NCBI RefSeq assembly: GCF_964355755.1
Contig: NC_092670.1
Coordinates: forward strand, 28,199,795-28,263,794
Reading direction: 5' to 3'
Source of the DNA: Antedon mediterranea
Lineage: Eukaryota > Echinodermata > Crinoidea > Comatulida > Antedonidae
DNA length: 64,000 bases
Shown here: piece after piece, positions 60,201 through 64,000 of the stretch
Layout: the number at the start of each line of letters is the position of its first letter
Numbering within the stretch: the first letter of the stretch is position 1
The notes under the pieces: model-generated
Databases searched by the model: none
What the model was told of the DNA's origin: nothing
Seen by the model: only the letters and a program-made list of their open reading frames with translations
Program-made: the position numbers and the translations under genes

Positions 60201-63200
60201 TCTCCAAATGCGATTTGAAGCTATTCTAAGCACTTTGGTGTTTTTATGTTAACAAGTTTTATCGAAAATCACAAAATGGTGTAAAACGTCTCCAAATGCG
60301 ATTTGAAGCTATTCTAAGCACTTTGGTGTTTTTATGTTAACAAGTTTTTTCGAAAATCACAAAATGGTGTAAAACGTCTCCAAATGCGATTTTAAGCTAT
60401 TCTAAGCAATTTGGTGTTTTTATGTTAACAAGTTTTTTCGAAAATCACAAAATGGTCTAAAACGTCTCCAAATGCGATTTGAAGCTATTCTGTACACTTT
60501 GCTGTTTTGTGAGAATAATTTTTGTCGAAATGCTCAAAATGGTCAAAAACGTTTTTAAATACGATATTAAGCTATTTTGTGCTCTTTGATGTTTTTGTGT
60601 GAAAAGTTTTATCGAAATGCTCAAAATGGTCTAAAACGGTTTCTAATGTGATTTTAAGCACTTTGATGTTTTTATGTTAACAACTTTTTTAGAAAATTAC
60701 AAAATGGTGTAAAACGTCTCCAAATGCGATTTGAAGCTATTCTAAGCAATTTCATGTTTTTATGTTAACAAGTTTTTTCGAAAATCACAAAATGGTCTAA
60801 AACGTCTCCAAATGCGATTTGAAGCTATTCTAAGCACTTTTGTGTTTTTATGTTAACAAGTTTTTTCGAAAATCACAAAATGGTCTAAAATGTCTCCAAA
60901 TGCGATTTTAAGGTATTCTAAGCACTTTGGTGTTTTTATGTTAACAAGTTTTTTCGAAAATCACAAAATGGTCTAAAACGTCTCCAAATGCGATTTGAAG
61001 CTATTCTAAGCACTTTGGTGTTTTTATGTTAACAAGTTTTTTCGAAAATCACAAAATGGTGTAAAACTTCTCCAAATACGATTTTAAGCTATTCTAAGCA
61101 ATTTGGTGTTTTTATGTTAACAAGTTTTTTCGAAAATCACAAAATGGTATAAAACGTCTCCAAATACGATTTGAAGCAATTCTAAGCACTTTGGTGTTTT
61201 TATGTTAACAAGTTTTTTCGAAAATTACAAAATGGTATAAAACGTCTCCAAATGCGATTTGAAGATTTTCTAAGCACTTTGGTGTTTTTATGTTTACAAG
61301 TTTTTTCGAAAATCACAAAATGGTCTAAAACGTCTCCAAATGCGATTTGAAGCTATTCTGTACACTTTGCTGTTTTGTGTGAATAATTTTGTCAAAATGC
61401 TCAAAATGGTCAAAAACGTTTTTAAATACTATATTAAGCTATTTTGTGTTCTTTGATGTTTTTGTGTGAAAAGTTTTATCGAAATGCTCAAAATGGTCTA
61501 AAACGGTTTCTAATGAAATGATTTTAAGAACTTTGATGTTTTTATGTTAAGAACTTTTTTAGAAAATCACAAAATGGTCTAAAACGTCTACAAATGCGAT
61601 TTGAAGCTATTCTAAGCACTTTGGTGTTTTTATGTTAACAAGTCTTTTCGAAAATCACAAAATGGTATAAAACGTCTCCAAATGAGATTTTAAGGTATTC
61701 TAAGCACTTTGGTGTTTTTATGTTAACAAGTTTTTTCGAAAATCACAAAATGGTCTAAAACGTCTACAAATGCGATTTGAAGCTATTCTAAGCACTTTGG
61801 TGTTTTTATGTTAACAAGTTTTTTCGAAAATCACAAAATGGTCTAAAACGTCTCCAAATGCGATTTGAAGCTATTCTGTACACTTTGCTGTTTTGTGTGA
61901 ATAATTTTTGTCGAAATGCTCAAAATGGTCAAAAACGTTTTTAAATACAATATTAAGCTATTTTGTGCTCTTTGATGTTTTTGTGTGAAAAGTTTTATCG
62001 AAATGCTCAAAATGGTCTAAAACGGTTTCTAATGTGATTTTAAGCACTTTGATGTTTTTATGTTAACAACTTTTTTAGAAAATCACAAAATGGTCTAAAA
62101 CGTCTCCAAATGCGATTTGAAGCAATTCTAAGCACTTTGGTGTTTTTATGGTAACGAGTTTTTTTGAATATCACAAAATGGTCTAAAATGTCTCCAAATG
62201 CGATTTGAAGCTATTCTGTACACTTTGATGTTTTTTTGTTAACAAGTTTTTTCGAAAGTCACAAAATGGTCTAAAACGTCTCCAAATGCGATTTGAAGCT
62301 ATTCTAAGCACTTTGGTGTTTTTATGTTAACAAGTTTTTTCGAAAATCACAAAATGGTGTAAAACGTCTCCAAATGCGATTTGAAGCTATTCTAAGCACT
62401 TTGGTGTTTTTATGTTAACAAGTTTTTTCGAAAATCACAAAATGGTGTAAAACTTCTCCAAATACGATTTTAAGCTATTCTAAGCAATTTGGTGTTTTTA
62501 TGTTAACAAGTTTTTTCGAAAATCACAAAATGGTCTAAAACGTCTCCAAATGCGATTTGAAGCTATTCTGTACACTTTGCTGTTTTGTGTGAATAATTTT
62601 TGTTGAAATGCTCAAAATGGTCAAAAACGTTTTTAAATACGATATTAAGCTATTTTGTGCTCTTTGATGTTTTTGTGTGAAAAGTTTTATCGAAATGCTC
62701 AAAATGGTCTAAAACGGTTTCTAATGTGATTTTAAGCACTTTGATGTTTTTATGTTAACAACTTTTTTAGAAAATTACAAAATTGTGTAAAACGTCTCCA
62801 AATGCGATTTGAAGCTATTCTAAGCAATTTCGTGTTTTTATGTTAACAAGTTTTTTCGAAAATCACAAAATGGTCTAAAACGTCTCCAAATGCGATTTGA
62901 AGCTATTCTAAGCACTTTTGTGTTTTTATGTTAACAAGTTTTTTCGAAAATCACAAAATGGTCTAAAATGTCTCCAAATGCGATTTTAAGGTATTCTAAG
63001 CACTTTGGTGTTTTTATGTTAACAAGTTTTTTCGAAAATCACAAAATGGTCTAAAACGTCTACAAATGCGATTTGAAGCTATTCTAAGCACTTTGGTGTT
63101 TTTATGTTAACAAGTTTTTTCGAAAATTACAAAATGGTATAAAACGTCTCCAAATGCGATTTGAAGATTTTCTAAGCACTTTGGTGTTTTTATGTTTACA

Positions 63201-64000
63201 AGTTTTTTCGAAAATCACAAAATGGTCTAAAACGTCTCCAAATGCGATTTGAAGCTATTCTGTACACTTTGCTGTTTTGTGTGAATAATTTTGTCAAAAT
63301 GCTCAAAATGGTCAAAAACGTTTTTAAATACTATATTAAGCTATTTTGTGTTCTTTGATGTTTTTGTGTGAAAAGTTTTATCGAAATGCTCAAAATGGTC
63401 TAAAACGGTTTCTAATGAAATGATTATAAGATGTTTTGATGTTTTTATGTTAACAACTTTTTTAGAAAATCACAAAATGGTCTAAAACGTCTCCAAATGC
63501 GATTTGAAGCAATTCTAAGCACTTTGGTGTTTTTATGTTAACAAGTTTTTTCGAAAATCACAAAATGGTATAAAACCTCTCCAAATGCGATTTTAAGGTA
63601 TTCTAAGCACTTTGGTGTTTTTATGTTAACAAGTTTTTTCGAAAATCACAAAATGGTCTAAAACGTCTACAAATGCGATTTGAAGCTATTCTAAGCACTT
63701 TGGTGTTTTTATGTTAACAAGTTTTTTCGAAAATTACAAAATGGTATAAAACGTCTCCAAATGCGATTTGAAGATTTTCTAAGCACTTTGGTGTTTTTAT
63801 GTTTACAAGTTTTTTCGAAAATCACAAAATGGTCTAAAACGTCTCCAAATGCGATTTGAAGCTATTCTGTACACTTTGCTGTTTTGTGTGAATAATTTTG
63901 TCAAAATGCTCAAAATGGTCAAAAACGTTTTTAAATACTATATTAAGCTATTTTGTGTTCTTTGATGTTTTTGTGTGAAAAGTTTTATCGAAATGCTCAA
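48243..64000. repeat. Satellite array III, continuing past the window
   Basis: About 15.8 kb of the same 88 bp family, roughly 180 monomers, with both B-C-D and E-F-G-H cassettes. The first 570 bp or so belong to the large duplication; the rest has its own order. Internal copies include about 49,560-50,750 against 51,636-52,826 (offset 2,076 bp) and about 52,880-55,890 against 59,983-62,817 (offset 7,103 bp, dropping to 6,927 after a two-monomer loss). No interruption by other DNA was seen. Confidence 0.96.
52880..62817. repeat. Dispersed 3 kb satellite block duplicated at about 7.1 kb
   Basis: Block about 52,880-55,890 reappears at about 59,983-62,817. Shared rare markers are GAAAGTCTCAAAATGG, AAGTTTTATCGAAAATCAC (53151 and 60254), AATGAAATGATTTT (54409 and 61512) and CAAATGAGATTTT (54753 and 61680). 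The offset falls by 176 bp, exactly two monomers, between the last two markers. Confidence 0.75.

Noticed and set aside
1508-64000. CENP-B box in the monomer (TTCG…A…CGGG pattern)
   Set aside because: TTCGAAAATCACAAAA begins like a box but lacks the required downstream A and CGGG; no monomer variant I read has them.

Overview
This window is eukaryotic, almost certainly animal, repeat DNA. It holds no bacterial-type genes, operons, rRNA or tRNA that I can support. It is AT-rich and dominated by one tandem satellite family with a basic period of 88 bp. Two kinds of LTR retrotransposon sit inside the satellite, each present twice. The Ty3/gypsy-type integrase with a tRNA-Trp-like primer site, plus TAGGCC-rich words in the flank, would suit an invertebrate genome, but I cannot name the species.

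Layout. 1-1507 is non-satellite flanking DNA with no convincing gene. 1508-23912 is satellite array I. 23913-27050 is a Ty3/gypsy element (copy 1) with 433/438 bp LTRs and a GTGT target duplication. 27051-27393 is a short satellite spacer of about four monomers. 27394-30757 is a second, non-autonomous LTR element (copy 1; here called element 2) with two 611 bp LTRs and an ATAT target duplication. 30758-41393 is satellite array II. 41394-44536 is the gypsy element copy 2, 44537-44879 the same spacer, 44880-48242 element 2 copy 2, and 48243-64000 satellite array III, which runs off the window.

The two retroelement pairs are not four independent insertions. Both copies have the same insertion points, target duplications and spacer, so about 20.7 kb (roughly 10,600-31,300) was duplicated in tandem to give roughly 31,300-48,800. 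The second unit then shrank to about 17.5 kb through satellite losses that can be followed monomer by monomer. The satellite also shows nested higher-order structure: a 4,754 bp tandem duplication, three near-identical 1,900 bp units, two recurring multi-monomer cassettes, and further dispersed blocks in array III.

The gypsy element keeps a gag N-terminus and a complete integrase frame, but the rest of gag, the protease, the reverse transcriptase and the start of RNase H are gone. Element 2 has no recognisable pol and one unfamiliar reading frame. Neither could transpose alone; both would need enzymes supplied in trans. I see no new protein-based system. The interesting material is the satellite architecture, the order of events recorded by the nested insertions, and the undescribed element 2.
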